A program made the translations under genes and the position numbers. Positions 44,007 through 53,042 of a DNA stretch of 64,000 bases are shown here, in pieces. Position 1 is the stretch's first letter. Each line of letters opens with the position of its first letter. The notes beneath the pieces are model-generated. The model saw only the letters and a program-made list of their open reading frames with translations. It was not told where the DNA came from and searched no databases. Source of the DNA: Prosthecochloris sp. (lineage in GTDB: Bacteria; Bacteroidota; Chlorobiia; Chlorobiales; Chlorobiaceae); assembly GCA_015482705.2 (NCBI GenBank), contig JADMLA020000019.1, positions 1 through 64,000 of the forward strand, in the 5' to 3' direction.

Positions 44007-45440
44007 TTACTCCGGAATAAGCTGCCAGCCGATACGGCCTCTGAACTTGTGCATAAAGGTTGTCTCTACCATCTGCTTCAACCACGCACCCGCAAGACCG
44101 CGCTCAACCCTGGTAACGAAGAGGTCCCGTCCTTCCTTGTTATCATAACGGGTATGGTCGGGGACGACTGGATAAATAATCATCGTGGTCGCCTGCCCGC
44201 TCCAAAGCGACTTCCCGTTCGATGCGATACAGACCGCAAGCATCTCCGACATGCGTTCACGGTGAGTCATTCGTCCACCTTTGATCAGATCGATGATGTT
44301 CAAAGCCACGATTCTTCCGATAACACCGGAAATCATGCCTGTTCTCGGTGCACCTGGAGTAATGGTCAAACCGTTCTTCGTGGTATGTGGAACTGAAATC
44401 GGTCCGGGAGGCGCAAAAGCGATACCTGCTGAAAAAATGTTTTTATATAACGGATTCTGGTAGTTTGCCGGCCACGCATCAGGCGTTCTCACCAGTTCAT
44501 CATAGCTCAGCCCGTAAATACCATCGGCAAGAATAAATCCTCCCGGGTTGGTGACTTTGGCGGAAATGTCCTCTCCTTCCTTGTCATAGAAGGGAAATGT
44601 CACGCCTCGTGATTGCGGGATGAGCATGGCAAAATCGTATTCATCCTCTCCGAAATTACCTTCGAAATCCTCCCAGTAGATTTTTTTCTCGTCAACCTCT
44701 TTGACTCCTCTTCGAACCGATTTTTCAAGTCCGAACTCATCCATAAGGTCCTCTATGAGATCTCCGCCCCTGGCAATCCTTCCACCACGTTTGACAACGT
44801 TAATTCCACCGACGCCGAAATCTCCGATTGCCGGCTCATTGCTCAGATAGGCAAGTTCGGCCTTATCCCTGAGACCGCGCTGTGTAAGATCGGTGTGTAT
44901 GTTGGTGATATACTCGAAAGCCGCACCCTGACAGGCAGCCATTGGGTGACCCGTACCGATGACCAGGCGCTGTTTTTCGCCCCGCTTCATCCTTTCGACC
45001 AACTCGAGATAAGCGTTTCGAGCTTTGATGGCGGTATCGAAATGACAGATGGATTCAGTATTTTTATCCGGGCCGAGACCAGGCGTCGCAGCATAATTCA
45101 TATGGGCCCCGGTGGCAACTATGAGATAATCATACTCGACGCTCGCTTCACCCCCTCCATTTGCCTGATCGACAATAACGTAATTCTCGTCAGGATGAAC
45201 CGACGTCACTTTTCCCTGAATGAAATTGACATTGAACCGGTCGTAAATCGGCTTTAACTTGAAAGTGGTTTCTTCAGGCTTTACTGCATCTATGCCCAGC
45301 CACACCCATGAAGGGACAAAACCAAAAAAGTCAAGCTTGTGTATAACCGTTATTTCATGTTCCTTGCCTACAGCATCTCCCAGATACATTGCAGCAGTAT
45401 GCCCTGCGAATCCGGCACCAATGATCGCAACCTTTGCCAT
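44007..45440 (-). CDS. sqr: Sulfide:quinone oxidoreductase family flavoprotein
   Basis: A 477-residue pyridine-nucleotide-disulfide-fold flavoprotein: VAIIGAGFAGHTAAMYLG (FAD), EYDYLIVATGAH, and a C-terminal IRT-like amphipathic region. Cys132 and Cys170 (HPMAACQGAAFEY) correspond to the first two SQR cysteines. The third, expected in the AAGxCVAxPP segment, is replaced: NIFSAGIAFAPPGP has no Cys; C404 is the only other nearby. It may be a divergent SQR type or an SQR-like enzyme. The ATG at 45440 has a GGAG ribosome site; 11 upstream codons are dropped. Oxidises sulfide or a related reduced sulfur compound to the quinone pool (inference). Confidence 0.82.
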   Translation of the reverse strand: MAKVAIIGAGFAGHTAAMYLGDAVGKEHEITVIHKLDFFGFVPSWVWLGIDAVKPEETTFKLKPIYDRFNVNFIQGKVTSVHPDENYVIVDQANGGGEASVEYDYLIVATGAHMNYAATPGLGPDKNTESICHFDTAIKARNAYLELVERMKRGEKQRLVIGTGHPMAACQGAAFEYITNIHTDLTQRGLRDKAELAYLSNEPAIGDFGVGGINVVKRGGRIARGGDLIEDLMDEFGLEKSVRRGVKEVDEKKIYWEDFEGNFGEDEYDFAMLIPQSRGVTFPFYDKEGEDISAKVTNPGGFILADGIYGLSYDELVRTPDAWPANYQNPLYKNIFSAGIAFAPPGPISVPHTTKNGLTITPGAPRTGMISGVIGRIVALNIIDLIKGGRMTHRERMSEMLAVCIASNGKSLWSGQATTMIIYPVVPDHTRYDNKEGRDLFVTRVERGLAGAWLKQMVETTFMHKFRGRIGWQLIPE

Positions 45441-45683
45441 CGCCTGTTTTCTCCAGTTATTCTCGCTGAACATCCTGAAATGGATGTTGCAATTGTTAAA
45501 AAATAATTAATGAATTCAGTTGATTTTTGCGAGAGAAGATAGAAAATAAACCAAACACTGCAAACCCATATAGTCAAAGAGTTATAAAGGAACCTCAACC
45601 TGTTTCCCGGAAAAAACGTTTTTTTTAATACCTTTACGGTAAAGAAAACAATCTTGAAGTCACGAACCGGGAGCTGCATTTCC

Positions 45684-46112
45684 GTGGGAGAGAAGACAAA
45701 AAAGCGAATACTTGCAATCGATTACGGCACAAAACGGATAGGGCTAGCCAAAAGTGACCCCTTCGGGATTTTTGCCCAGCCCGTCGGCACATTTTCACCT
45801 GAAAAAATCACCACGGTCATCTCTTCCCTCCTCCTCAATGATCCTATAGAAAAAATTATCGTCGGTTACCCTCTTGACAGTGACGGCACGGAAAACCGTA
45901 TGACCGGCATAGTCGATTGTTTTATAGAGAAACTGAAAAAAGCTTTTCCCGAAATTTCCATTGAAACCATCGATGAACACGGCTCATCGAGACGTGCCGG
46001 AAAACTGCTCGTCGAGTCAGGCTTCAGCAGAAGAAAAAGACAACAAAAAGGAAGGCTTGACTGTGCCACCGCCTGCCTGTTGCTGCAAACCTATCTTGAA
46101 AGCGGAGGCTGA
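45684..46112 (+). CDS. ruvX: RuvX/YqgF family Holliday junction resolvase-like nuclease
   Basis: A 142-residue RNase H-fold protein: RILAIDYGTKRIGLAKSDP at the N-terminus, IEKIIVGYPLDSDGTEN and IETIDEHGSSRRAGKLL, ending RLDCATACLLLQTYLES with the C-terminal catalytic Asp. Members process 16S rRNA precursors and may resolve junctions. GTG at 45684 has a GGGAG site nine bases upstream; a TTG at 45654 is also possible. It is divergent from sqr. Confidence 0.9.
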   Translation: MGEKTKKRILAIDYGTKRIGLAKSDPFGIFAQPVGTFSPEKITTVISSLLLNDPIEKIIVGYPLDSDGTENRMTGIVDCFIEKLKKAFPEISIETIDEHGSSRRAGKLLVESGFSRRKRQQKGRLDCATACLLLQTYLESGG

Positions 46113-46284
46113 CTTCGTTATCCATTTAGTATTTCGATACGGCTTGTATTATTTTACCCAGGGTCGAGTGTTTCAATACCGTTTATAGAGGTAAAATAAA
46201 ATATATTGAACGCTCTTGTAAGAGTTCTTTATGTAAAACTGCCAGGAACTTCCGAATATCAACTATAGAAATTATCAACAACAC

Positions 46285-46866
46285 ATGAGTACACCTGCAT
46301 TGCTCGATATATTCAGATCTTCCGGAGCCTTGCTCGAAGGGCATTTCAAACTCACGTCCGGTCTGCACAGCAACACGTATTTTCAGTGCGCAAAGGTGCT
46401 TCAGTATCCCGAGTACCTTACTGAAATATGCAGAAACATTGCCTCGGCTTTCAACGGCCTGGATATCGATACCGTCATTTCACCCGCTGTAGGCGGTATT
46501 GTTGTCGGAACCGAAATAGGCCGTCAGTTGGGAGTGAAAACAGTGTTTGCCGAAAGAAAAGAGGGCAACATGGTTCTGAGAAGGGGTTTCACGATTTCTC
46601 CCGATGAAAAAGTGTTGGTAGTCGAGGACGTCATCACGACAGGTGGTTCAGTCGCGGAGGTTATCGAGGTGGTACAAGGTGCCGGAGCCCGTGTCGTCGG
46701 AGTCGGTTCTGTGGTCGATCGCAGCAATGGAACGGTTACACTTGCGGAAAAGCAGTTCTCCCTGCTCACTCTCGAAGTAAAAAACTATGAACCGGACAGC
46801 TGCCCGCTATGTGCTGCCAAGGTTCCGCTCGACACGCCGGGCAGCCGCAGCTTTCAAAACAGCTAA
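46285..46866 (+). CDS. pyrE: Orotate phosphoribosyltransferase
   Basis: A 193-residue enzyme converting orotate and PRPP to OMP in pyrimidine synthesis. The PRPP-binding motif KVLVVEDVITTGGSVAEV is complete, with HFKLTSGLHSNTYFQCAKVL near the N-terminus and SPAVGGIVVGTEIGRQLG. Length typical. Starts a co-directional run with tyrA and nadK; the gap from ruvX holds no gene. Confidence 0.96.
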   Translation: MSTPALLDIFRSSGALLEGHFKLTSGLHSNTYFQCAKVLQYPEYLTEICRNIASAFNGLDIDTVISPAVGGIVVGTEIGRQLGVKTVFAERKEGNMVLRRGFTISPDEKVLVVEDVITTGGSVAEVIEVVQGAGARVVGVGSVVDRSNGTVTLAEKQFSLLTLEVKNYEPDSCPLCAAKVPLDTPGSRSFQNS

Positions 46867-46877
46867 GAGAGACGGGT

Positions 46878-47744
46878 ATGCAGACAGCCTGTATTAACAG
46901 CATCTCTATCATAGGTCTTGGGTTGATAGGAGCGTCCGTTTTGAGAGCATTGAAAAAATCGCCCGTTGCCTCAAAACAGCGTATCCTGTTCAAGGGTTAC
47001 GACCCCTCTTTCGACGATCAGGATATCGATCATATAAAAGAACTGGGCCTCGACCGTTTCGAAACCGATAAAAAATCGCTTTACGAGGCCGATCTCATCA
47101 TCCTCGCTGCCCCGGTCGAAACAAACATATCCCTACTCGACGAAATCAGCAGGACTGTTCAACGCCCTACTCTTGTCAGTGACGTTTCAAGCACAAAAGC
47201 AGCCATAGCAAGGCGGGCCGGGGAACTTGGGATCGACTTTATAGGAATGCACCCTATTGCCGGAAAAGAGCAGCAGGGATACCATGCAAGCCACGAGGAG
47301 CTTTTTTCCGGAAAAACCGTTGTACTTTGCGCTGATGAAGAAACTCTTTCACGCCCGGACGCCGGCAATCTCCAGGAACTCCTGCAATCGATCAAATGCC
47401 GGATTGTTGTCATGACTCCAGAAGAACATGACAAAATCGTAGCAACGGTCAGTCACCTTCCCCAATTGCTTTCAACCGCCCTGATCAATCATTGTGAACA
47501 TGACATCGATATAAGCGGTCCCGGCTTTTCGACTCTGACGCGCCTTGCCGGCAGCTCATGGGATATCTGGAAAGACATCGTCGTGACAAATCGTGAAAAC
47601 ATAGCATCGGAGCTTGAAAGCTTCAGCCGTGAACTTGAACAAATCGCCGATGAGATCCGAACCAACAGGATGAGCAAGGTCAGAATACGGTTCGAAAAAG
47701 CCAACACACTCCATGAAAACCTTACCGAAAAAAGCAGCAAATGA
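46878..47744 (+). CDS. tyrA: Prephenate (or arogenate) dehydrogenase
   Basis: A 288-residue NAD(P)-dependent enzyme of tyrosine synthesis. The Rossmann motif SIIGLGLIGASVLRALKKS is at the N-terminus; GMHPIAGKEQQGYHASHEE carries the conserved catalytic-region histidine and VSHLPQLLSTALINH follows. No chorismate mutase or ACT domain. The ATG at 46878, 11 bases after the pyrE stop, is used. The stop overlaps the nadK start by four bases. Confidence 0.93.
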   Translation: MQTACINSISIIGLGLIGASVLRALKKSPVASKQRILFKGYDPSFDDQDIDHIKELGLDRFETDKKSLYEADLIILAAPVETNISLLDEISRTVQRPTLVSDVSSTKAAIARRAGELGIDFIGMHPIAGKEQQGYHASHEELFSGKTVVLCADEETLSRPDAGNLQELLQSIKCRIVVMTPEEHDKIVATVSHLPQLLSTALINHCEHDIDISGPGFSTLTRLAGSSWDIWKDIVVTNRENIASELESFSRELEQIADEIRTNRMSKVRIRFEKANTLHENLTEKSSK

Positions 47745-48598
47745 CATTCGCCATCGTAGTCAACATAAACCGTGATGAGGCGGTTGTACTTGCCAGAGAA
47801 CTCATCACCTGGCTTGAAATGCGGGATCTCGACTATGTTTTCGACGCAAAATCGGCAGCCAAGCTCGGCGTAGAAAATGCAGCTGAAATTGAAGAGCTGA
47901 ACAAGCTTTGTGATGTTTTCATTTCCCTCGGCGGTGACGGCACATTGCTTTTCACCTCTCACTACTCTGTCACAAAACCTGTAATCGGCATCAATGTCGG
48001 TCATCTCGGTTTCCTTGCCGAGTTCAGCAAGGAAGAGATGTACAGTGCCATCGAAAAAGTGCTTGACCGAACATACACCATTCATGACCGTACACAGCTC
48101 GAGGCGCAGGTTCCCTTTGGTGGCAGCATCAAACGGTTCACCGCTCTCAACGATGTCGTTGTCGAAAAAGGTGCTTATCCGAGAATTCCGGCATTTATCA
48201 TAAAACTCGATGGGGAGCAGCTCAGCGCATATCGCGCAGATGGCATTATCATAGCCACATCTACAGGTTCAACCGCCTATTCACTTTCCGCAGGTGGCCC
48301 GGTCATCGCACCGAAATCAAATGTATTCGTCATTACTCCCATCTGTCCGCACATGCTTACCGTAAGACCTCTTGTCATCAGTGACGACAAAACCATCGAG
48401 ATTTCCGTCGATGCGCCCGGTGGAACGTTTCCCCTCAACTGCGACGGTCATGTGAGAAAGATGCTCATGCCAGGCGACGTTATAACCGTAAAGAAATCCA
48501 CTGAAATGATCAATCTTGTGGCCAACGAAAGAAGAAATTACTGCGAGATTCTCAGAAGCAAATTGCTTTGGGGACGCGAACACAAGCCGGGCACCTGA
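47741..48598 (+). CDS. nadK: NAD kinase
   Basis: A 285-residue NAD(+) kinase that makes NADP+. Signatures: VFISLGGDGTLLFTSH (GGDG), INVGHLGFLAEF, RADGIIIATSTGSTAYSLSA with AGGPVI, and the C-terminal NCDGH region. Overlaps tyrA by four bases. Usual length. Confidence 0.96.
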   Translation: MTFAIVVNINRDEAVVLARELITWLEMRDLDYVFDAKSAAKLGVENAAEIEELNKLCDVFISLGGDGTLLFTSHYSVTKPVIGINVGHLGFLAEFSKEEMYSAIEKVLDRTYTIHDRTQLEAQVPFGGSIKRFTALNDVVVEKGAYPRIPAFIIKLDGEQLSAYRADGIIIATSTGSTAYSLSAGGPVIAPKSNVFVITPICPHMLTVRPLVISDDKTIEISVDAPGGTFPLNCDGHVRKMLMPGDVITVKKSTEMINLVANERRNYCEILRSKLLWGREHKPGT

Positions 48599-48624
48599 TA
48601 ATCCCGTCTACCATCCAGAGTTTC

Positions 48625-50091
48625 ATGAGTAACAGTATCTCCCTTGCCTCACTTGGTCACCTGCTCGGCATCGATCCAACCACGCCTCTTACAACCGCAG
48701 ATATGTGTGCCAGGCTGAGCATTACCTTTCTTCCCGCAGAAAACAACTCTTCGAGACTGCAATGTTTTACCTCAGCGCTCCTGAACGCCTGCAACGTTCT
48801 CGGAATCCGGATACTCAGCGAACAGGAAGCTTGCCGCTCCGACGGAACGTTTAAACCGGGGATCGTCGTCATGGCTCCAGGAGAGTTCAGCGATGAACTT
48901 CTCGCCATCAATCGTGTATCCACCCTTTATAACAATATCATCGTCGGTATTCATGATGAACACCCCCCTCTGACTGCGGCATCTTCTCCCCAGAACAAAC
49001 TCGACAGGATTGTCGGAAAACTTGCCTGGGACATGGTTCATCTCAGCATTTACGTCACACAAGAGAGCTGGACCATCTGTACGATGAATGGAGGTGTTGT
49101 GAGTATTGGAGGAACGTGTCCCCTTCCTTCCGATGTACGCAAGACGCTGGTACCAAAACTATCTGCCCAGGTCGTTCCTCCAAAAACTTCCGATCTCGAC
49201 CACAAACCAGGCGCTTTCAAAGCCGGATTGACCGACATGCAGGAGATCGTCAAGGATTTTGCGACCTGCGGCAAACGTTGGAGTTCCAACCATTATCTTC
49301 TTACCCATACCTCACGGGAAACCCTGCAATACAGAAGTCCTCTTTACAGAAAAATTGTCGCTCGCTACCTCGATCAGCGTAGCGGTATGAGTTATGGTTT
49401 CTTTGCTCGCCAGCAACCTGCCTCAGCCCCGCCAGCATTGTTGCTGAAAGAATCCGGATGCATGGCAAGCGAATCGGAATTGAAAAGTACTCCACTGCTC
49501 TCACTGGAAAACAAGCACTATGTACCCGTTCTGGTAATGAACGAATGGTTCCTTGTCGAACCGGTTCCCGTTACAGTCATAACTACCCGCTCCGGATGCA
49601 GAAAGACGAATCTGAACCCCGATATAGACCTGGTAGCACTACGTCTCGACAAGGGTACGATAACGCTCATGACCCCACAAGGACTTCCGAACACCACGAT
49701 ATCGAGACCCTCGTTCGATACTCTGACCATTCTCTCCCACGCCCTGGGGAATGTTTTTATTTCAAGTATTCTTCAAAAGATCCGGCCATCGAGTCTGTTT
49801 CCCGAACTACTTGCCAAAAAAGGAGCGTCGATGACACACTGGCATGGCTACCCCGGGAAATCCGTCATTCCCGATGGTTATTTTTCTCATGGCAGAAATA
49901 ATCCTCCCGTATCCTGTTCTACCCCGCAATCGGCAGCCTACAGCTTGCAGGGTAAGATAGAAGCATTGGAACAGTCTCTTCGAAAAAACCGTGATTATCA
50001 GGGGGATATTCATATCGAACCGAACCATGGAACAAATATCGTCGGCCTGTATTCCCTCTCTGAAACAGCCTCGTTCATCAATGGCTTATAG
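48625..50091 (+). CDS. Large conserved-looking protein of unknown function
   Basis: About 488 residues, cytoplasmic, with no signal peptide, membrane helix or motif I can place. The first in-frame ATG (48568) overlaps nadK by 31 bases; the ATG at 48625 (MSNSISLASLGHLLGID) is preferred. Twelve or so cysteines are spread along it and the C-terminus ends LSETASFINGL. Base use matches its neighbours, so it is probably a resident gene, not a recent arrival. It lies between nadK and hemL. Confidence 0.7.
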   Translation: MSNSISLASLGHLLGIDPTTPLTTADMCARLSITFLPAENNSSRLQCFTSALLNACNVLGIRILSEQEACRSDGTFKPGIVVMAPGEFSDELLAINRVSTLYNNIIVGIHDEHPPLTAASSPQNKLDRIVGKLAWDMVHLSIYVTQESWTICTMNGGVVSIGGTCPLPSDVRKTLVPKLSAQVVPPKTSDLDHKPGAFKAGLTDMQEIVKDFATCGKRWSSNHYLLTHTSRETLQYRSPLYRKIVARYLDQRSGMSYGFFARQQPASAPPALLLKESGCMASESELKSTPLLSLENKHYVPVLVMNEWFLVEPVPVTVITTRSGCRKTNLNPDIDLVALRLDKGTITLMTPQGLPNTTISRPSFDTLTILSHALGNVFISSILQKIRPSSLFPELLAKKGASMTHWHGYPGKSVIPDGYFSHGRNNPPVSCSTPQSAAYSLQGKIEALEQSLRKNRDYQGDIHIEPNHGTNIVGLYSLSETASFINGL

Positions 50092-50237
50092 CTGTAACAA
50101 GAGGTGCAGGTCATCGGTGTCATTAAAATTCCCTGTCCACCATATTCAAGGTTTCATATCTTCACGAGGATTTCTATCTTGAGTGTTTGTTGATAACCCA
50201 TTATGTTTTCTTGTAATCTTTAACCGGATTGGTAAAT

Positions 50238-51533
50238 ATGCCTCAACTAACCAGATCAGCAGAACTTTTTGAAAAAGCGAAACAGTTCATTCCCGGTGGG
50301 GTAAACTCCCCGGTTCGCGCATTCAAATCAGTCGGCGGTACACCCGTTTTCATGGCAAACGGCGAAGGCGCCTACATGACCGACGTCGACGGCAACACGT
50401 ATATCGATTACGTTGGATCATGGGGTCCGTTCATTCTTGGCAGTATGCACCCCAAAGTTACCGCAGCTCTCGAGCATACCCTGACCAAGATCGGCACGAG
50501 TTTCGGAACACCGATCGAACTCGAGATTGAAATCGCCGAACTTTTGACAACGATCGTTCCTTCGATCGAGATGGTTCGCATGGTCAACAGCGGTACCGAA
50601 GCAACCATGTCTGCCGTTCGTCTTGCACGCGGCTATACCGGTCGTGACAAAATCATCAAGTTCGAAGGCTGCTACCACGGTCATGGCGACAGCTTCCTCA
50701 TCAAAGCGGGTTCCGGCGCCCTGACTCTCGGCACTCCTGACAGCCCCGGTGTTACGAAAGGCACCGCCAACGATACCCTGAACGCCAAATACAACGATAT
50801 CGACTCGGTTAAAGCGCTGGTCAACGAAAACAAGGATAACGTTGCCGCAATCATTATCGAGCCTGTTGCCGGCAACACCGGCGTGATTCCCGCAAAAAAA
50901 GAGTTTCTCCAAGAACTCCGCGACTACTGCACTCAGGAAGGCATCGTCCTGATTTTCGACGAAGTCATGTGCGGCTTCCGAGTTGCGCTTGGGGGAGCAC
51001 AGGAACTCTACGGCATTACGCCGGACCTGACTACCATGGGAAAAATCATCGGTGGTGGCCTTCCGGTTGGTGCATTCGGCGGCAAACGCGAAATCATGGA
51101 ACACATTGCTCCTATCGGTGATGTTTATCAGGCAGGAACGCTTTCAGGCAATCCTCTTGCAATCACGGCCGGTCTTGCTACCCTATCGGTACTCAAGGAT
51201 GAGAATCCTTATCCTGAGCTCGAAAGAAAAGCGGCAGTTCTCGAGGAAGGTTTCAGGGACAACATGAGCAAACTCGGTCTGAATTACACCCAAAATCGCG
51301 TCGGCTCCATGGCATGTTTGTTCTTCACCGACAAACCTGTTGAAAATCATGATGATGCCGTTGCCTCCGATCTTCAGAAATACTCAAGGTACTACCAGTC
51401 GATGCTCGATCAGAACATCTACCTTGCGCCGTCACAGTTCGAGGCAATGTTTACCAGCACTGCACACAGCGACGAAGATCTGGAAAAAACAATCAAGGCG
51501 AACTACGTCGCTCTTCAGGCCGCTGAAGCGTAG
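50238..51533 (+). CDS. hemL: Glutamate-1-semialdehyde 2,1-aminomutase
   Basis: A 431-residue PLP enzyme forming 5-aminolevulinate by the C5 pathway, feeding heme and (bacterio)chlorophyll. MPQLTRSAELFEKAKQFIPGG at the start, VNSGTEATMSAVRLARGYTG, IIEPVAGNTGVIP and the PLP-lysine segment TTMGKIIGGGLPVGAFGG are present. It stands alone with an upstream gap of about 145 bases and is followed by palindromic repeat copy D. Confidence 0.97.
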   Translation: MPQLTRSAELFEKAKQFIPGGVNSPVRAFKSVGGTPVFMANGEGAYMTDVDGNTYIDYVGSWGPFILGSMHPKVTAALEHTLTKIGTSFGTPIELEIEIAELLTTIVPSIEMVRMVNSGTEATMSAVRLARGYTGRDKIIKFEGCYHGHGDSFLIKAGSGALTLGTPDSPGVTKGTANDTLNAKYNDIDSVKALVNENKDNVAAIIIEPVAGNTGVIPAKKEFLQELRDYCTQEGIVLIFDEVMCGFRVALGGAQELYGITPDLTTMGKIIGGGLPVGAFGGKREIMEHIAPIGDVYQAGTLSGNPLAITAGLATLSVLKDENPYPELERKAAVLEEGFRDNMSKLGLNYTQNRVGSMACLFFTDKPVENHDDAVASDLQKYSRYYQSMLDQNIYLAPSQFEAMFTSTAHSDEDLEKTIKANYVALQAAEA

Positions 51534-51565
51534 CTCACCTGTTTCGGGAATAAACGAAAACAGTT

Positions 51566-51663
51566 GAGGCTGTCTCCAGCCTCTATTTTGTCTTTATGCA
51601 GTCATCCCCGGTCAAGACCAGTGAAATTCGAAACAACTGTTTCACTGGCCTTGACCGGGGATC
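51566..51663. repeat. Dispersed palindromic repeat, copy D
   Basis: GAGGCTGTCTCCAGCCTC (51566-51583) is a compact hairpin of the repeat terminus. Next comes TCTTTATGCAGTCATCC (51591-51607), an exact inverted match of copy C, and a long palindrome: TCATCCCCGGTCAAGACCAG and the arm CTGGCCTTGACCGGGGATC around TGAAATTCGAAACAACTGTTTCA. It may also terminate hemL transcription. Confidence 0.62.
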
Positions 51664-51744
51664 AATTTTTGGCGGACGTCTCTACGGATATTGTGTCCCG
51701 TTCGGCATGACCATAAAAAATCGGGCGTCGTGCCCCGACAAAAA

Positions 51745-52092
51745 CTACTCCTCTGGCAGGATAACCGCTGCACGTATCTCTTCAAGTGTTACATAGACAT
51801 GTGTTCCGGATTCCGATGCAAAAGCCTCTATAACCGGCAGAAACTTTTCGATCTGTTGTCGTGTATCCATAATTTCAATCACCACCGGCAGGTTTTGTGA
51901 AAGCTCAAGTATTTTCGTCGTGTACAGCGTACCACTCATACCGTATGAAAGAATCCCCTTAAACACCGTTGCACCGGCAACCCCTCGCTCTTTTGCTTCG
52001 TCAACAACCGCTTCATAGAGTGGACGATGGTGATATTTCGCCTGTTCCCCCATGTAGACCCGCAACAACTGCCTGCTTTCAAATTCAATCAT
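51745..52092 (-). CDS. DUF190 family protein
   Basis: A 115-residue cytoplasmic protein with ferredoxin-like/PII-like fold patterns: LLRVYMGEQAKYHHRPLYEAV, GVAGATVFKGILSYG and LPVVIEIMDTRQQIEKFLP. DUF190 genes commonly accompany crcB fluoride-export genes, as here, where crcB is 64 bases upstream on the same strand. Possibly a regulatory partner of CrcB. Confidence 0.92.
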   Translation of the reverse strand: MIEFESRQLLRVYMGEQAKYHHRPLYEAVVDEAKERGVAGATVFKGILSYGMSGTLYTTKILELSQNLPVVIEIMDTRQQIEKFLPVIEAFASESGTHVYVTLEEIRAAVILPEE

Positions 52093-52123
52093 AGGGTATC
52101 AACAAAAAATGAATGAGAGTACC

Positions 52124-52156
52124 TCGTCACTTGTCACTCGTACCTTGTCACTGCTT
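52124..52156. repeat. GTCACT-type microrepeat at the crcB 3' end
   Basis: TCGTCACTTGTCACTCG and ACCTTGTCACTGC form a short tandem of roughly seven- to eight-base units that ends just before the crcB stop codon. A nearly identical tract lies beside moxR (about 3567-3590). Function unknown. Confidence 0.45.
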
Positions 52157-52543
52157 TTATGTCCACATTTTGGCAAGCTGTATGCCAAGATAAAGACAGA
52201 AAATGCCACCGATGACACTTCCAACAAGATAGATCGATGCAAACAGCATTTCCCCGTCCCGCAACAGGGAGACAATTTCATACATATAGGACGAAAAAGT
52301 GGTGAACCCACCACAGAAGCCTGTTGCAAGGAGCAGGCGCAGTTCGGGAGAAAGAAGCGACGTGGTGATCGTCAACTCACTGATAAATCCTATCAACAGG
52401 CATCCGACCATATTGACAGTGAGTGTACCGAAGGGAAAGCCCGTTCCTATAAACGGCAGCAGAAGAGCAACAAGGTATCTTGCGACCGCTCCGGCAAATC
52501 CCCCTGCACCGACTAACAGCAGAGCTGCATAACGTTCCATCAT
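52157..52543 (-). CDS. crcB: Fluoride ion exporter CrcB/Fluc
   Basis: A 128-residue four-helix protein of the Fluc dual-topology family. AGGFAGAVARYLVALLLP, FPFGTLTVNMVGCLLIGFI and the signature ATGFCGGFTTFSSYMYE are intact. It exports fluoride. The DUF190 gene is downstream. I see no fluoride-riboswitch sequence in the 76-base upstream gap; instead there is a palindrome TTTTGCGGA-CTG-TCCGCAAAA (52583-52603). Confidence 0.95.
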   Translation of the reverse strand: MMERYAALLLVGAGGFAGAVARYLVALLLPFIGTGFPFGTLTVNMVGCLLIGFISELTITTSLLSPELRLLLATGFCGGFTTFSSYMYEIVSLLRDGEMLFASIYLVGSVIGGIFCLYLGIQLAKMWT

Positions 52544-52582
52544 GAATATCTGTATCTCTTCGGTTTCCGGTCACAGACAGTA

Positions 52583-52603
52583 TTTTGCGGACTGTCCGCA
52601 AAA
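52583..52603. promoter_or_regulatory. Perfect palindrome upstream of crcB
   Basis: TTTTGCGGA and TCCGCAAAA flank a three-base centre between crcB and the small membrane gene. There is no T-run on either strand, so it is not a standard terminator; an operator is possible. Confidence 0.4.
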
Positions 52604-52619
52604 AACTGTGGGAGGCTTT

Positions 52620-52856
52620 TCAGTTCTCCTGCTTTGTCTGACGATCCTCGATACGTTTGTGTGCACAGCACATCTCATCAAGAATCCCCAAAAGAGTATT
52701 GAAAATGCCTATACCGATTATTGTCGGAGCCCACGTGCTGATAAAAACAGCCATTATTTCATGATTGGCCCATGTCCCGAAAATAAAGATGTATATGGAG
52801 AGCAGTATGCACATCCCTGCCCCGATAAAGTAGACTATCGGCTTCATAATCATACG
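52620..52856 (-). CDS. Small two-helix membrane protein
   Basis: A 78-residue protein starting MIMKPIVYFIGAGMCILLS, with two hydrophobic helices (about residues 5-25 and 32-55) and a hydrophilic tail ending HKRIEDRQTKQEN. The open frame extends 52 codons upstream but those residues look non-coding. Co-directional with crcB. No family recognised. Confidence 0.55.
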   Translation of the reverse strand, partial: RMIMKPIVYFIGAGMCILLSIYIFIFGTWANHEIMAVFISTWAPTIIGIGIFNTLLGILDEMCCAHKRIEDRQTKQEN

Positions 52857-53042
52857 GTCATGCTGTGTCGGCAAACATCGACTGTTGTAAAAAAGCGACT
52901 CTGTTATCGTTGTCAGCGTACCGTCACCTGTCCGATGACGTACACGACAAATTAACAGAGGTGCTTTAAATTTATCATTTTTTAGGGTTATACTATACAC
53001 CGGTTTTATCAACGAAGGCTCCCTTCATCTGTTTGCAACTGC

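Noticed and set aside
50418..51104. 228-codon open frame on the minus strand
   Set aside because: Antisense to hemL and composed of low-plausibility sequence.
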